Part shown: one piece after another, positions 7,176 through 15,096 of the stretch
Layout of the letters: each line of letters begins with the position of its first letter
Numbering within the stretch: the first letter of the stretch is position 1
From: Mesorhizobium sp. M1D.F.Ca.ET.043.01.1.1
Lineage (GTDB): Bacteria > Pseudomonadota > Alphaproteobacteria > Rhizobiales > Rhizobiaceae
DNA: 64,000 nt
Direction of reading: 5' to 3'
Assembly (NCBI RefSeq): GCF_003952385.1
Contig: NZ_CP034444.1
Location: 496,001-560,000 of the forward strand
Made by a program: the position numbers and the translations under genes
Notes under the pieces: model-generated
What the model was told of the DNA's origin: nothing
Seen by the model: only the letters and a program-made list of their open reading frames with translations
Databases searched by the model: none

Positions 7176-8438
7176 ATGAAACATGGATCATCAGAAGAAC
7201 ACCCAACGAGGGTTGAACCTGCCGCTGGTCAGCGAACGATGAATCGCCGAGATGCGCTCAAGGCAGCAGGTCTGGCTGGAGCCGCCCTATCAACGGGTGC
7301 CGTGTCGGTCTGTGCCGTTGCAGCGCCGGTCGATGCAATGGAAGACCTGGTTGCGGCCGCCAAAGCGGAAGGGCAGCTTACCGTCATAGCATTGCCTCGC
7401 GATTGGTGCGAATACGGCGTCGTGATAGACGGGTTCAAGGCGAGATACGGTCTGACAATCAACGAACTCCGGCCCAATGGCAGCTCAGCCGATCAGATTG
7501 AGGCGATCAGGGCTGGGCGAGCCAAGACCGACTCCCAGACCCCGGATGTAGTCGACATTGGCATGTCCTTCGCCTCATCGGCTAAGGAGGATGGCTTGTT
7601 GCAGCCGTACAAAGTGTCAACGTGGGACACAATTCCGGAAGCCGCCAAGGATGCGCAAGGGTATTGGTGTGGCCGCTATTACGGAGTCCTTGCGTTCGAG
7701 ATCAACGCTGACCTCGTCACCAAGATGCCACAGGATTGGGCGGATCTTGCCGTGCCGGAGTATAGGAATTCGGTCGGCCTCGCCGGCAATATTTCTTCAA
7801 ATCAAGCAGTCCAGAGCGTGTTCGCCGCAGGCTTGTCGGCGGCTAAGGGTAACGTCGAAGAAGCCGCTGCTCAGGGGCTGAAGTTCTTCGCCAATCTCAA
7901 TGGAAAGGGAAATTTCGTTCCCATCATCGGTGATACCAACTCACTTGCTGACGGCCGCACGCCGATCCTCGTTCGCTGGGACTACCTCGCGCTCGGCGAC
8001 CGCGAACGGCTCAGGGGGAAAACGAGGATCGAAGTCATCAGGCCAAGGACCGGCGTCGCTGCGGGTGTCTATGTCCAGGCGATCAGCGCCTATGCTCCGC
8101 ATCCAAACGCTGCTCGGCTATGGATAGAATACCTCTATTCAGATGAGGTGCAGCTCGCATTGTTGAAAGGCCATTGTTATCCGATCCGGTTCGCGGACCT
8201 CGCGCGTAGAGGATCGGTCCCTATCGATTGGCGCGAAAGGCTCCGGCACCTCGACCATGAGGGGTACGATGTCGACCCGATATTCCCAGCACTCAAGGAC
8301 CAGGAGAGGGCGAGAGACGTCATAACCAACGGCTGGGACGATATCGTTGGTGTCAAGGTACGTTGCCTGCCTGCTGACGGGTACCTTGGCCCGGTATCCT
8401 TCAACAGTAGCATGGCTAGCGGAGCAAACGGTTCCTAG
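7176..8438 (+). CDS. extracellular solute-binding protein, family 1-like, Tat-exported
   Basis: A 420-residue periplasmic binding protein. Residues 22-41 form a twin-arginine signal (NRRDALKAAGLAGAALSTG); the mature part starts EDLVAAAKAEGQLTVIALP, as in iron, spermidine or thiamine binding proteins of the SBP_bac family. The ATG at 7176 has a strong GGAGG at 10 bases; an ATG at 7239, directly before the Tat motif, is possible. No permease or ATPase gene lies nearby, so it is an orphan. Its codon use is less G/C-biased than its neighbours, and it is bounded by two repeat copies, both of which suggest separate acquisition. The ligand is unknown. Confidence 0.85.
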   Translation: MKHGSSEEHPTRVEPAAGQRTMNRRDALKAAGLAGAALSTGAVSVCAVAAPVDAMEDLVAAAKAEGQLTVIALPRDWCEYGVVIDGFKARYGLTINELRPNGSSADQIEAIRAGRAKTDSQTPDVVDIGMSFASSAKEDGLLQPYKVSTWDTIPEAAKDAQGYWCGRYYGVLAFEINADLVTKMPQDWADLAVPEYRNSVGLAGNISSNQAVQSVFAAGLSAAKGNVEEAAAQGLKFFANLNGKGNFVPIIGDTNSLADGRTPILVRWDYLALGDRERLRGKTRIEVIRPRTGVAAGVYVQAISAYAPHPNAARLWIEYLYSDEVQLALLKGHCYPIRFADLARRGSVPIDWRERLRHLDHEGYDVDPIFPALKDQERARDVITNGWDDIVGVKVRCLPADGYLGPVSFNSSMASGANGS

Positions 8439-8469
8439 TTCACGAGTTTGAGGTCAGCGACGGCCTCGT

Positions 8470-8539
8470 GTGTCGTGATTTCGAAGGTCGCATTGTTTCT
8501 ATATAGCGCTCCGAGCGAACTTCGAAATCGAAACGACAC
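8470..8539 (+). repeat. palindromic repeat, copy B (right of the binding-protein gene)
   Basis: A 70-bp unit, in the same orientation as copy A (6930-6992). The left arm GTGTCGTGATTTCGAAGG pairs with the right arm CTTCGAAATCGAAACGACAC except for a 3-base insertion. It begins 31 bases after the stop of the binding-protein gene. Confidence 0.75.
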
Positions 8540-8602
8540 AGGAAATCAATGAGTTACTAGGATGTTTGATGCCGTTGGGACAGAGCGGGCGGCGTTCCGG
8601 CA

Positions 8603-9253
8603 TCAAGATGGTCTGCGCAGCACCCTGCGGCGCCGCCTCGCTGTGACCGGGGATGAAGCTGGGGACCTGGCCTGTTGCAACTCCTTCAGGCAATCGCGCA
8701 GCAGGCCAGCGTCCTGCGCGGTCTTGGCCATCGACATGGCGCCCGAATAGGCGGCGACGGTGAGCGCCGCGAAGCGATCCGGATCGGTCCCGCCCTCCCC
8801 GCCGCCCTCTTGGTCGGTGCGCAGCTTGTCGGCGATCGCCAGCCGCCACCCGGCGAAGATGTCGGCCAGCGCAATACGAAAATCGGCATCAGCGAGCGAC
8901 AGCTCATGCGCCAGGTTGTTGAGCGGGCAGCCGCGCACATAGCCCTGTCGCTCGAGCTGCGCCGCAACCGCTTCAAACACCGTGCGCACCCCTTCGCGGG
9001 CCGAGGGCGCCGCCCGGACCGGCTCGACCCAGGTCTCCTGGACCGCTGCCGCCACGCGCTCCTCGATCACCGCCAGCGCCAGCGCCTTCTTGGTCGGGAA
9101 ATGGTGGTGCAGCGCGCCGCCGGTGACGCCGGCCGCCGCCATCAGGTCGCCGAGGCTCGAGGCATGATAGCCGCGCGCCTGGAAGGATTCCTCCGCCACG
9201 TCGAGCACGCGCCGGCGCATGCCTTCCGGGTCGTTGGTGCGTTTTTGGCGCAT
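8603..9253 (-). CDS. TetR/AcrR-family repressor
   Basis: A 216-residue TetR-type regulator. The HTH is at residues about 10-55 (LDVAEESFQARGYHASSLGDL, then AAAGVTGGALHHHFPTK), followed by a helical ligand domain with the YxRGCPLNNLAHE motif seen in TetR proteins of the LmrA/YxaF-like group. I chose the ATG at 9253 because GGAGG lies 8 bases upstream. It is divergent from the NIPSNAP gene. Two 24-bp palindromes at 9431-9480 are its likely operators. The C terminus is arginine-rich. Confidence 0.9.
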   Translation of the reverse strand: MRQKRTNDPEGMRRRVLDVAEESFQARGYHASSLGDLMAAAGVTGGALHHHFPTKKALALAVIEERVAAAVQETWVEPVRAAPSAREGVRTVFEAVAAQLERQGYVRGCPLNNLAHELSLADADFRIALADIFAGWRLAIADKLRTDQEGGGEGGTDPDRFAALTVAAYSGAMSMAKTAQDAGLLRDCLKELQQARSPASSPVTARRRRRVLRRPS

Positions 9254-9267
9254 CGCCATCTCCTCCA

Positions 9268-9412
9268 TCTTCCCTTGGGAGAGAAGGTGCCCGAACCAAG
9301 TGAAGCCGGATGAAGGGCGCTCCGGCCTGGCAAGGACGGCGTTCCGTCCGGCACCCTCATCCGTCTTGGCACTGCGCGCCAATCCACCTCTCCCGCAAAG
9401 GGAGAAGGAAGA
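9268..9412. repeat. rhizobial 145-bp intergenic palindrome (REP-like), copy 1
   Basis: The ends TCCCTTGGGAGAGAAGG and CCTCTCCCGCAAAGGGAGAAGG, with internal CGGATGAAGG/CCCTCATCCG and GGCACTGCGCGCC blocks, mark the same dispersed element found at 15097-15244 and 46284-46445. The whole unit is a long imperfect hairpin. Here it sits between the tetR ribosome-binding site and the operators, so the tetR mRNA must begin inside it or run through it. Confidence 0.8.
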
Positions 9413-9430
9413 GAGAAATAGCAGATTGAC

Positions 9431-9480
9431 AAAACAGGACAACCGGTCTGTTTTACAAAACAGGATGATCACCCTGTTTT
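9431..9480. promoter_or_regulatory. tandem TetR operators
   Basis: Two 24-bp palindromes, both with arms AAAACAG...CTGTTTT. The first is 9431-9454. The second is 9457-9480 and is nearly perfect (AAAACAGG-n-TGATCA-n-CCTGTTTT). They end at the base before the GGAG of the NIPSNAP gene, so bound repressor would block it directly. Confidence 0.8.
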
Positions 9481-9490
9481 GGAGTCGACA

Positions 9491-10264
9491 ATGGACCTTG
9501 CTCGAAACAAAACCTCTGCACGCCTTGCGTCACCGATCGTGGAACTCAGGCAGTACACGCTGAATCCCGGACGGCGCGAAACGCTGATCGACCTCTTCGA
9601 CCGCGAGTTCATCGAAAGCCAGGAAGCGGTCGGCATGACCATCATCGGCCAATTCCGCGATCTCGACCGCCCCGACATGTTCGTCTGGCTGCGGGGCTTC
9701 GAGGATATGCAGGCAAGGAGGAACGCGCTCACCGCCTTCTATGGCGGACCGGTGTGGGCCGAGCACCGCGACGCCGCCAATGCGACGATGATTGATTCCG
9801 ACGATGTGCTGCTGCTGAAGCCGGCATGGAAGGGCGCGGAGTTCAACCTGTCGGGGCTGAAACGGCCGACCGCCTGCGAAATCGAAAACAGGAGCCAGGA
9901 CGACCATTTAGACAGCATTGTTGAGATAAAGATTCATCATTTGCACCCGGGCACGGAAGCTGACTTTGCCGAGCGTTTTCGGGCGGAAGCGGTTCCGCAA
10001 CTCACGGCAAACGGCGCACGCCTGGTCGGTGCCTTCGTCAGCGAGCATGCCGAAAACACCTTTCCGCGGCTGCCGGTGCAGGCAGGCGAAAACGTCTTCA
10101 TCTTCGTCACCGGTTTCGACGACAAAGAGGCACACGATCGATGCAAGGTCGCCCTCGCCGCCTCGGGATCACAGGCGTTCCGCAAAGCTTTGGAGCCGAG
10201 CCTCACGAAGCCGTCCCAGGTGCTTCTGCTTTCGCCGACGTCCCGATCGCTGGTCGGCCGGTGA
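9491..10264 (+). CDS. NIPSNAP-family protein
   Basis: A 257-residue cytosolic protein. The first half shows IVELRQYTLNPGRRETLIDLF and VGMTIIGQFRDLDRPDMFVWLRGF, the signature of the NIPSNAP/dimeric alpha-beta barrel fold; the second half (about 135-250) repeats the fold more loosely (IVEIKIHHLHPGTEADFAERF). The biochemical role of the family is unsettled. The ATG at 9491 follows GGAG at 6 bases. It is probably repressed by the divergent TetR through the operators at 9431-9480. Confidence 0.85.
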   Translation: MDLARNKTSARLASPIVELRQYTLNPGRRETLIDLFDREFIESQEAVGMTIIGQFRDLDRPDMFVWLRGFEDMQARRNALTAFYGGPVWAEHRDAANATMIDSDDVLLLKPAWKGAEFNLSGLKRPTACEIENRSQDDHLDSIVEIKIHHLHPGTEADFAERFRAEAVPQLTANGARLVGAFVSEHAENTFPRLPVQAGENVFIFVTGFDDKEAHDRCKVALAASGSQAFRKALEPSLTKPSQVLLLSPTSRSLVGR

Positions 10265-10327
10265 TCCCTGCCGGCAGGCTGCCTGCCCACAGATGCGGAA
10301 TGTCAGCCGCTTCGCCCGGTTCGGCTG

Positions 10328-10813
10328 CTATGGCTTGACTGTGAATTCTGTCCACATGCCCGTCGCGAAGTGACCGGGAACATTGCAGATGAGCACGTAT
10401 TTGCCAGGTTTCAGGTCTACGGTAAGCGTGCCCGAAGCGCCCGGGTCGAGCTCCGAAACCTCTCCCTTGTCGCCGGCCTTGTCCTCATCGACCCGGTTCT
10501 CGGCATCAATATAGGGGAGCGGGTCCTTGGGATCCGCACGATACATCACGATCATTTCGTGGATGGTATCCTTGGAACTGTTCTTCACCTTGAAGGTGAT
10601 CTTGCCGGCCTTCACTGTCGCGGGCTTGGCCGTCATCCCCATGGTTGCCTTCGACATGTCGACATTTGGCGTTCCATAGGCGAAGCCGGTGGTCATGGGC
10701 GTGTTGGCCCCTTTGTCCCACAACGAAACCTGAACAGTACGGGCAGCCTGAGCAGCGCCAGCCATCGCAATCGCGGCAAGCGCCAGTGCTGCACTGCTTA
10801 CGATCCTTTTCAC
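10328..10813 (-). CDS. periplasmic cupredoxin (blue-copper domain protein)
   Basis: A 161-residue protein with a signal peptide (KRIVSSAALALAAIAMAGA, cut after AQA) and a plastocyanin-like domain. Likely copper ligands are the His in IHEM, the Cys and His in CNVPGHF and the Met in TGMW. The GTG at 10813 follows GGAAGGAA. That GTG overlaps the stop of an upstream 32-codon frame (GTGA). It probably carries electrons or copper in the periplasm. A FixK/FNR-like box lies upstream. Confidence 0.88.
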   Translation of the reverse strand: MKRIVSSAALALAAIAMAGAAQAARTVQVSLWDKGANTPMTTGFAYGTPNVDMSKATMGMTAKPATVKAGKITFKVKNSSKDTIHEMIVMYRADPKDPLPYIDAENRVDEDKAGDKGEVSELDPGASGTLTVDLKPGKYVLICNVPGHFATGMWTEFTVKP

Positions 10814-10908
10814 AGCGAAGTTCCTTCCAGCAGACACCGGTGAATCGACACCGGCAATCGACCGCCTAAGGGCCGCGAAACCAACGAACGGCCCAACGGT
10901 AACTGCAT
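10810..10908 (-). CDS. possible 32-residue leader peptide of the cupredoxin gene
   Basis: The ATG at 10908 follows GGAGGTGAAACC, the best Shine-Dalgarno sequence in this region. The frame runs 32 codons (MQLPLGRSLVSRPLGG...) and its TGA overlaps the cupredoxin GTG, an arrangement typical of translational coupling. The peptide is basic, with one Cys and one His near its end and no signal peptide. I see no family. It could be a regulatory leader or a chance frame. Confidence 0.4.
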   Translation of the reverse strand: MQLPLGRSLVSRPLGGRLPVSIHRCLLEGTSL

Positions 10909-10934
10909 GGTTTCACCTCCGGTCACCCTCAGCC

Positions 10935-10948
10935 TTGCGCTGAATCAA
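10935..10948. promoter_or_regulatory. putative FNR/FixK-type anaerobox
   Basis: TTGCGCTGAATCAA fits the rhizobial FixK/FNR pattern TTG-N8-CAA with good half-sites (TTGCG and ATCAA). Its centre is 128 bases upstream of the cupredoxin start. If it acted at -41.5, transcription would begin near 10900, inside the leader frame. This suggests low-oxygen control but is not proven. Confidence 0.4.
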
Positions 10949-11021
10949 ACCTTCCGGGCCTTAATGAACCGCCCGACCGATGGATACTCAGCGGATCTCC
11001 GAGATCGAATCCAGCAGGATA

Positions 11022-11864
11022 TCACCAGCCCCGAAGGGTCTGGCTTAAGACTTCGGCGATAAAAGCCGGGTCCTCCCAGTGCGGGTTGTGGCCGCAATGC
11101 TCCGCCAACACCACACGTGAGCCGGCGAGCGCCTCAGCCAAAACCTGCTGGTGTGCCTGCCCGAAGAGCGGATCGCAGGCGCCCGCTATGATCAGCGTCC
11201 GGGCCCGCACGGCACGCGCCGCAGCTCCCAGATCGGTCCGGCGAATTTCTTCCAGAATGGCGCGCCAGCGGGCCGCAGGCATCGCCGAAGCGTCCTTTGC
11301 CATGCCGGCAAGAAAGGCCCGCGGCACGCCGGGCCCGCATTGATGCCACCAGTCATAGAACGGATCGGCAGGCGAGATCGGATCGCGTAGCGCCGCCACA
11401 CCGGCCGCCAGCGGATGGTCCGGCTGGAAATCGGGCTTGAGCGTGCCAGCCACGACAACCAGTCCGCCGATCAATTCCGGATGCTGCGCGGCTAGCGCGA
11501 TCGACACCATGGCGCCCAGCGAATGGCCGACGACGACCGGCCGTTCGAGCCGCAGGCGCCGGATCAATCCGGCGACATCGTCGGCGAAGTCAGCGATGCC
11601 AAAGCCCCTGCCCGCCTGCGAGGCGCCGTGGCCGCGCAGGTCCGGCATCACCAGCCGCCGACCGGAAAGATGCGGCGCCAGCAGCGAGAAGCTGCGACTG
11701 GTATCGGTGAAGCCGTGAACCAAGAGCAGCGGTGGCTCCGAACCGGCGATCTCGACATAGGCGAAATCGAGGCCACCGACATCGGCGAACCGCTTGCGGC
11801 CAGCCCAGGCGCGCTGCTCGGCCTCCTGCGCCGGCACCGGCAGATCCAATGCCGCCGGCCTCAC
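11022..11864 (-). CDS. alpha/beta hydrolase
   Basis: A 280-residue alpha/beta-hydrolase with the oxyanion region VHGFTDTSRSF (about 49-59), the nucleophile elbow GHSLG (Ser near 114), an acid in AGACDPLFG and the catalytic His in CGHNPHWEDP. It is soluble and has no signal peptide. Its start overlaps the stop of the choline-type binding-protein gene by 4 bases (ATGA), so both come from one mRNA. This suggests that its substrate is linked to quaternary amines or their esters, but that is only inferred from position. Confidence 0.88.
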   Translation of the reverse strand: MRPAALDLPVPAQEAEQRAWAGRKRFADVGGLDFAYVEIAGSEPPLLLVHGFTDTSRSFSLLAPHLSGRRLVMPDLRGHGASQAGRGFGIADFADDVAGLIRRLRLERPVVVGHSLGAMVSIALAAQHPELIGGLVVVAGTLKPDFQPDHPLAAGVAALRDPISPADPFYDWWHQCGPGVPRAFLAGMAKDASAMPAARWRAILEEIRRTDLGAAARAVRARTLIIAGACDPLFGQAHQQVLAEALAGSRVVLAEHCGHNPHWEDPAFIAEVLSQTLRGW

Positions 11865-12799
11865 AGTCCGAGCTTTTCCTTGACCGCGGCAAGGCCGGGC
11901 TTGCCGTCGAACGTGGTGACGCCTGCAAGCCAGGCGTCGAGGCGATCCTTGTTCAAGGTGATCGACTTCAGCGCCCCTTCCTCCGGCTTCATGCCGTCAT
12001 TGATGAGGTAGCCCATGCCGACATTCTCCAGATCGATGTCGAAGGTGAGGTTCTTCAGGAACTGCGCGACGTTCGGGCACTCCTGCAGAAAGCCTTTGCG
12101 CACCTGTGTCGTCACCGTCGCGGCGCCGAAATTCGGGCCGAAGAACTTGTCGCCGCCGGTCAGGTACTTGAAGTCGTACATCGTGTTCATCGGATGCGGC
12201 GCCCAGCCCTGGAAGACGATGAACTGCTTCTCCTTGATCTCGTAGCCGACCTCCGAGAGCATGCCGGCTTCGCTGGACTCGACCACCTGCCAACCGTCGA
12301 GCTGGAATTGAGGGTCGGCGATGGCGTCCATCATCAGCTGGTTGGAGCCGGGCTCGATACCGTACATCTTCTTCCCGAATTTATCGGCGAATTTGTGCAG
12401 GTCCGACAGGTCCTTGACGCCGGCTTCCCAGACATAGGTCGGCACGGCGAAGGTGTATTTGGCGCCGACTAGATTGACGCGCACATTCTCGATCGAGCCG
12501 TCCTTCTTGTAGGGTTCGTAGTAGGTGACCATGGCCGGATCCCAGTAGCCGAGGAACAGGTCGAGGTCTTTGTTCTTCATGCCTTCGTAGATGACGTTGA
12601 TGCCGAGCACCTCGCTCTGCGGCTCGTAGCCGAGCGCCTGGAGCAGGACCTTGGCCGCGCCCGTGGTGAAGGCGAGGTCGTTCCAGCCAGGCTCCGCCAT
12701 GCGCACCACCCTGCACTGCTCTGGCTCGGCCGCATAAGCCGTTTGAGCAGCCACCATCAAGGCAGCGAGACAGACACTATTCGCAAGCATGCGCAGCAT
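11861..12799 (-). CDS. choline/glycine-betaine ABC substrate-binding protein (ChoX-like)
   Basis: A 312-residue periplasmic protein with a signal peptide cut after about TAYA. The mature part starts CRVVRMAEPGWNDLAF, and LFLGYWDPAMVTYYEPY and VFQGWAPHPMNTMYDF supply the Trp/Tyr residues that form the aromatic cage for trimethylammonium ligands in ChoX/ProX. The ATG at 12799 has AGGAG at 7-8 bases. No choW/choV permease or ATPase gene is in the window, so the transporter partners must lie elsewhere. It is divergent from a BetI-like regulator. Confidence 0.88.
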   Translation of the reverse strand: MLRMLANSVCLAALMVAAQTAYAAEPEQCRVVRMAEPGWNDLAFTTGAAKVLLQALGYEPQSEVLGINVIYEGMKNKDLDLFLGYWDPAMVTYYEPYKKDGSIENVRVNLVGAKYTFAVPTYVWEAGVKDLSDLHKFADKFGKKMYGIEPGSNQLMMDAIADPQFQLDGWQVVESSEAGMLSEVGYEIKEKQFIVFQGWAPHPMNTMYDFKYLTGGDKFFGPNFGAATVTTQVRKGFLQECPNVAQFLKNLTFDIDLENVGMGYLINDGMKPEEGALKSITLNKDRLDAWLAGVTTFDGKPGLAAVKEKLGL

Positions 12800-12822
12800 T
12801 CCGGTTCTCCTCATCGGCCTGT

Positions 12823-12859
12823 TTGACCTTTCGGTCTATTTATTGTCCCATTGGTCAAT
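12823..12859. promoter_or_regulatory. tandem palindromes, likely BetI-type operators
   Basis: TTGACC-tttc-GGTCTA (12823-12838) and ATTGTCC-catt-GGTCAAT (12842-12859): two inverted repeats of the same half-site GACC/GGTC with 4-base spacers. They lie between the divergent choX-like and betI-like genes, where a TetR-type regulator could control both. Confidence 0.65.
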
Positions 12860-12880
12860 CATTGATCTGGACGGACGAAA

Positions 12881-13531
12881 ATGTCAACATGGATTCGTCA
12901 TGCATGGATCCATCCGGTGAAGCTCACGCGTCTCAGCGACATACGCCGCAAGGAGTTGCGGCAGGCGGCCTTCGCGGTGCTGGAGCGCGAAGGCATTGCC
13001 GGCGCGACACTGGAAAAGGTCGCGGCCCAGGCCGGCGCCTCGAAAGGCATCGTGCTTCACTATTTCCGCAACAAGCAGGAATTGTTCGAGCACGCGATGC
13101 GCGAGGCAAACGCCGTGCTGTGCAATGCAGTGGTGGCACGGCTCAAGCGGGCGCGGACGCCGATGGAGCGGCTGGATGCGGTGATCGAGGGCAATTTCGA
13201 GGAGCATCTGTTCCTACCGCCGCTCTGCCATGCCTGGCTGTCGCTCTGCGCCGAGGTGCCGCGCGACGAGAAGCTGGCGCGCATCCAGAAGGTGATCCAC
13301 GCGCGCATGCGCTCGAACCTATTGTCCGGCCTGCGCGGCCTCGCATCGCCGGAGGCGGCCGACGAGATCGTGCTCGGCGTCACGGCCTTGATCGACGGGC
13401 TGTGGCTCAGGCTCGGCCTGCAGCCGGGCAGCGTCACGCGAGAACAGGCGGTCCGCCAGGTGACGGATTATGTCGCCGGGCGCCTCGCCCTGCGCCAGCA
13501 GGCACCTGTCGGCCTGGCCTCGGCCGGATAA
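12881..13531 (+). CDS. BetI-like TetR-family regulator
   Basis: The sequence IRRKELRQAAFAVLEREGIAGATLEKVAAQAGASKGIVLHYFRNK closely follows the HTH part of BetI, the choline-responsive repressor; longer stretches continue into a BetI-like C-terminal domain (FLPPLCHAWLSLCAEV, IDGLWLRLGL). The annotated ATG gives 216 residues; a GTG at 12917 would start just before the conserved region and is equally possible. Its place, divergent from the choline-type binding protein with GACC/GGTC palindromes between them, supports choline or betaine control. Confidence 0.88.
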   Translation: MSTWIRHAWIHPVKLTRLSDIRRKELRQAAFAVLEREGIAGATLEKVAAQAGASKGIVLHYFRNKQELFEHAMREANAVLCNAVVARLKRARTPMERLDAVIEGNFEEHLFLPPLCHAWLSLCAEVPRDEKLARIQKVIHARMRSNLLSGLRGLASPEAADEIVLGVTALIDGLWLRLGLQPGSVTREQAVRQVTDYVAGRLALRQQAPVGLASAG

Positions 13532-13539
13532 ACCCGGTC

Positions 13540-14505
13540 CTACACGCCGGCATCGTCCGCGCCATCCCCGTCCTTGAATCCAAGCGCCTCGACCTCGGCG
13601 AGGATCTGCTCGCGGATCCAGCGATGCGGCGCCTCGTCGTCGTGGCGAGCGTGCCAGTACATCCTCACCGCGGGCGAAGGGATCGAAATAGGCGCCTGAT
13701 AGACGCAGATCGGCAGGGATTTTGTCGCCACCGCCGCGAACTGCCTTGGAACGACGGCCAGATAAGGCCCGCCCGCCACCGCCAGCGCGACGGCCTGGAA
13801 GTGCGGCAAGGCGAGCGTGACGCGACGCACCCGGCCCATCCTGCCCAGCGCGTCGTCGGTGAAGCCCGACATCGAGCCGTCGATGGAGCGGAGCGCGTGC
13901 GGCAATTCGCAGAACAGGTCGAGCGGCACCTGCTTGCCCTGTGCGATGCCCGCTTGGCGAAGCGCGGCGTTGTCTTTCGCCGCGATGACGGCGAAGGGCG
14001 AGCCGAACAGCGCCACACTGGACACCCAGTCGGCAACCTCCAGCGGGCGTTCCAGCGCCGCGTCGATCTGATCCTCCTGCAGCAGCCTCGAGACGTCGCC
14101 GATAGCGCTGTCCAGAAAGCGGAATGATATGCGAGGCGCAACCGCCGCGATGCGCGCGGCCAAAGGCGGCATCAAGAGCATGGAGAAGAAATCGGCGCCC
14201 ATGAAGGTGAAGGTTCGCTCCAGCCTGGCCGGATCGAAGTCCGTCGCCGGCTGGAAGGCGCGCTCGATCTCGCGCAGCGCCGCACGCACCGGCTCGGCCA
14301 GGCTTTCGGCGCGCGGCGTCGGCACCATGTCATTGCCGCGGCGCACGAAGAGTTGGTCGTTCAGCGCATGGCGCAGGCGGTTGAGCGCCGCACTGACGGC
14401 GGGCTGGCTGAGGCCGATCTGCTCGCCCGCGCGCGTCACGCTTTTCTCGCGCAAAAGCGCGTCGAGGACTCTCACCAGATTGAGATCGAGTGCTTTCAAA
14501 TTCAT
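13540..14505 (-). CDS. LysR-family transcriptional regulator
   Basis: A 321-residue LTTR. The winged HTH is at residues 1-65 (LDLNLVRVLDALLREKSVTRAGEQIGLSQPAVSAALNRLR in three parts), followed by the effector domain with the beginning FTFMGADFFSMLLMPPL, as in NodD/LinR-like LysR proteins. It faces the cupin gene at 14610, so that gene is the likely target. It ends 9 bases from the end of the convergent betI-like gene. Confidence 0.92.
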   Translation of the reverse strand: MNLKALDLNLVRVLDALLREKSVTRAGEQIGLSQPAVSAALNRLRHALNDQLFVRRGNDMVPTPRAESLAEPVRAALREIERAFQPATDFDPARLERTFTFMGADFFSMLLMPPLAARIAAVAPRISFRFLDSAIGDVSRLLQEDQIDAALERPLEVADWVSSVALFGSPFAVIAAKDNAALRQAGIAQGKQVPLDLFCELPHALRSIDGSMSGFTDDALGRMGRVRRVTLALPHFQAVALAVAGGPYLAVVPRQFAAVATKSLPICVYQAPISIPSPAVRMYWHARHDDEAPHRWIREQILAEVEALGFKDGDGADDAGV

Positions 14506-14609
14506 CGCATCAATTCAGCCCATACGATCATTCGATTTCCATCGTCCGCCCACCCCTGGTTAGGTCGCATCGACGCCGTTTCGCCGGCCCGACACAAGGG
14601 AGAGACATC

Positions 14610-15089
14610 GTGACAATGATCAACCGGACCATCGCAGGCAAGGAGCTCCTGTGGTTCAACAACACGCTCGTAGCCATCCAGGTCTCGTCGGCGGACGGCG
14701 AGGACGGCATCTGCGTCATCGAGCATCGCCTGCCCTATGGCGATTCCGCGCCGCTGCATGTGCACCGCAACGAGGACGAGGTGTTCCATATCCTGGAAGG
14801 ACGGATACGTTTCATTGTCGATGGCCGTGAGCGGGTCGCCGGCGCCGGCGAAACGATCATTGCGCCGAAGGGCCTGCCGCACACATTTAAGGTCGAGTCT
14901 GCCGAAGGCGCGCGCACGCTGACTGTCACGCGCGGTTCGGATTTCGAGACGATGGTGCGCAAGGCAAGTCGCCCCGCCGAGCGGCCGGACCTGCCGCCGC
15001 TTTCGCACCCGACGCCTGAGATGATCGCGGCGCTGACAAGGATTTGCGGGGAGAACGGGATCGATATTGTTGGAGCGCCGATGGGTTGA
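14610..15089 (+). CDS. cupin-domain protein
   Basis: A 159-residue single-cupin protein. Motif 1 is PLHVHRNEDEVFHILEG (two His and a Glu for metal) and motif 2 is GETIIAPKGLPHTFK with the third His. It resembles quercetinase-like cupins, so a metal-dependent dioxygenase or isomerase role is possible. The GTG at 14610 has GGGAG at 7 bases; the ATG at 14616 is the other choice. It is divergent from the LysR gene. A 145-bp repeat starts 8 bases after its stop. Confidence 0.88.
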   Translation: MTMINRTIAGKELLWFNNTLVAIQVSSADGEDGICVIEHRLPYGDSAPLHVHRNEDEVFHILEGRIRFIVDGRERVAGAGETIIAPKGLPHTFKVESAEGARTLTVTRGSDFETMVRKASRPAERPDLPPLSHPTPEMIAALTRICGENGIDIVGAPMG

Positions 15090-15096
15090 CCGCTTT

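Noticed and set aside
10797..10831. GGAAC-N17-CGTA on the minus strand at the cupredoxin start
   Set aside because: It lies at and after the start codon, points into the coding part and has the wrong last base.
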